Positions 5,370 through 5,851 of a DNA stretch of 5,851 nt are shown here, one piece after another (positions within the stretch are counted from its first letter, which is position 1; each line of letters begins with the position of its first letter). A program made the position numbers and the translations under genes. The stretch is taken from positions 1 to 5,851 of the forward strand of contig JALXCG010000453.1 of the NCBI GenBank assembly GCA_026991065.1, read 5' to 3'. The notes beneath the pieces were generated by a model that was not told where the DNA came from, did no database searches, and saw only the letters and a program-made list of their open reading frames with translations. The stretch is from JALXCG01 sp026991065 [NCBI: Gemmatimonadota bacterium]. GTDB taxonomy: Bacteria; GCA-2686955.

Positions 5370-5851
5370 TCACCCCAGCAGATCCATGAACCCCGGGTCC
5401 GCGCGCAGGCGCGCCTGCAACTCCCGAATCAGCCGCGCCACGCGGAAATAGCCGACCGCGCCCCAGGTCACCATCACCACACTGCCGCAGATCAGGAGAC
5501 CATCGAAGAGACTCCACCAGGAGAGACCGAAGTAGCGCAGAAAACCGATTCCGAGCGACAGAAACGCCAGACCGGTGCGGATCAAAGCGAGAAAAGTGCG
5601 CTCCCGCGCCAGTTCCGTGCGCTCCATCGAGAGCCGCGTACGGGTCACCGCGCGCCGGGTTCGGCGATCGGCCAGGTCGGTGCGCTTCCCCGCCAGATCG
5701 GTCCGTTCACCCGCCAGGTCGGTCCGCCGTTCCGCCAGTTCGGTGCGCTTCCCCGCCAGATCGGTCCGTTCACCCGCCAGGTCGGTCCGCCGTTCCGCCA
5801 GTTCGGTGCGCTCGCCCGCCAGATCGGTGCGGCTCGATGCCAGCTCGGTGC
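5370..5851 (-). CDS. DUF202-like small membrane protein with N-terminal heptad-repeat region, 5' end outside window
   Basis: The frame is open from the right edge (first full codon at 5849) to the TGA at 5370-5372, giving 159 visible residues. The C-terminal part matches the DUF202 (YidH-like) family: the signature 'TELARERTFLALIRTGLAF' is followed by a first membrane helix through LSLGIGFLRYFG. A second helix (LLICGSVVMVTWGAVGYF) and a basic/amphipathic tail with RVARLIRELQARLR follow. DUF202 proteins are small inner-membrane proteins of unknown function. Ahead of the domain are about nine clean heptads of the form T-D/E-L-A-x-x-R and two degenerate ones, with no stop and in exact seven-residue register with the signature. 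Internal GTG (5648) and ATG (5627) codons could start a bare DUF202 protein. The uninterrupted, codon-consistent repeats upstream argue that the gene begins beyond the window. The charged repeat region is predicted to be cytoplasmic and helical. The FG-GAP gene follows 192 bp downstream on the same strand. Confidence 0.75.
   Translation of the reverse strand, partial: TELASSRTDLAGERTELAERRTDLAGERTDLAGKRTELAERRTDLAGERTDLAGKRTDLADRRTRRAVTRTRLSMERTELARERTFLALIRTGLAFLSLGIGFLRYFGLSWWSLFDGLLICGSVVMVTWGAVGYFRVARLIRELQARLRADPGFMDLLG
5661..5849 (-). repeat. In-frame 21-bp tandem repeats (nine heptads), with a 63-bp higher-order unit
   Basis: Nine consecutive 21-bp units encode T-D/E-L-A-x-x-R heptads. 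The order from the right edge is TELASSR, TDLAGER, TELAERR, TDLAGER, TDLAGKR, TELAERR, TDLAGER, TDLAGKR, TDLADRR. A three-heptad unit is repeated exactly: bases 5681-5743 and 5744-5806 are identical over 63 bp, and the match extends a few bases on either side. The first copy at the edge is partial, so the array probably continues outside the window. Base-level identity between the 63-bp copies points to recent duplication. Confidence 0.9.

Noticed and set aside
5370-5648. DUF202 gene starting at the GTG at 5648 as a 92-residue protein
   Set aside because: The frame stays open to the window edge with heptads in the same register as the domain, so an upstream start is more likely. An internal start cannot be excluded.
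5661-5849. Tandem repeats considered as a CRISPR array or iterons
   Set aside because: The units are contiguous 21-bp repeats without unique spacers, lie in frame with the DUF202 domain and encode a regular heptad. They are a coding minisatellite.

Overview
The window is G+C-rich throughout, with G or C at most third codon positions, and comes from a Gram-negative bacterium, since it encodes a tripartite RND efflux system and a protein with a Sec-type signal peptide. The species cannot be named from the sequence. Secreted FG-GAP propellers and ASPIC/UnbV domains are common in environmental Proteobacteria, Acidobacteria, Planctomycetes, Bacteroidetes and candidate phyla, so the context suggests an environmental organism rather than a particular clade.

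Left block (1-3535, plus strand): the 3' end of a periplasmic membrane-fusion (adaptor) gene overlaps by 4 bp (ATGA) a complete 1047-residue RND permease gene. Together they form the inner-membrane and periplasmic parts of a proton-driven efflux pump. An outer-membrane channel gene is not in the window. The pump operon ends at a long stem-loop (3557-3586).

Middle block (3536-4007): a convergent intergenic region. It holds several stem-loops and, on the minus strand, a start-less reading frame (3793 to about 4000) that encodes most of an ASPIC/UnbV C-terminal domain. I read this as a gene remnant, or as the frameshifted tail of the next gene.

Right block (4008-5851, minus strand): a secreted FG-GAP/VCBS-repeat protein has seven calcium-loop motifs spaced about 50 residues apart, as expected for a seven-bladed beta-propeller. 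Its best start is a TTG. It has a promoter-like sequence and a roughly 115-nt leader that contains a 9-bp direct repeat and a 14-bp palindrome. Upstream of it in the same orientation is the 3' part of a DUF202-type small membrane protein gene. The N-terminal side of that protein, running off the window edge, is an unbroken series of T-x-L-A-x-x-R heptads encoded by a 21-bp/63-bp tandem repeat.

The three blocks show no obvious shared pathway. The most unusual features are the heptad array, which is in register with and resembles the DUF202 signature motif, and the orphan ASPIC/UnbV tail beside an intact propeller gene. I see no CRISPR array, tRNA, rRNA, insertion sequence or recognisable new defence system.
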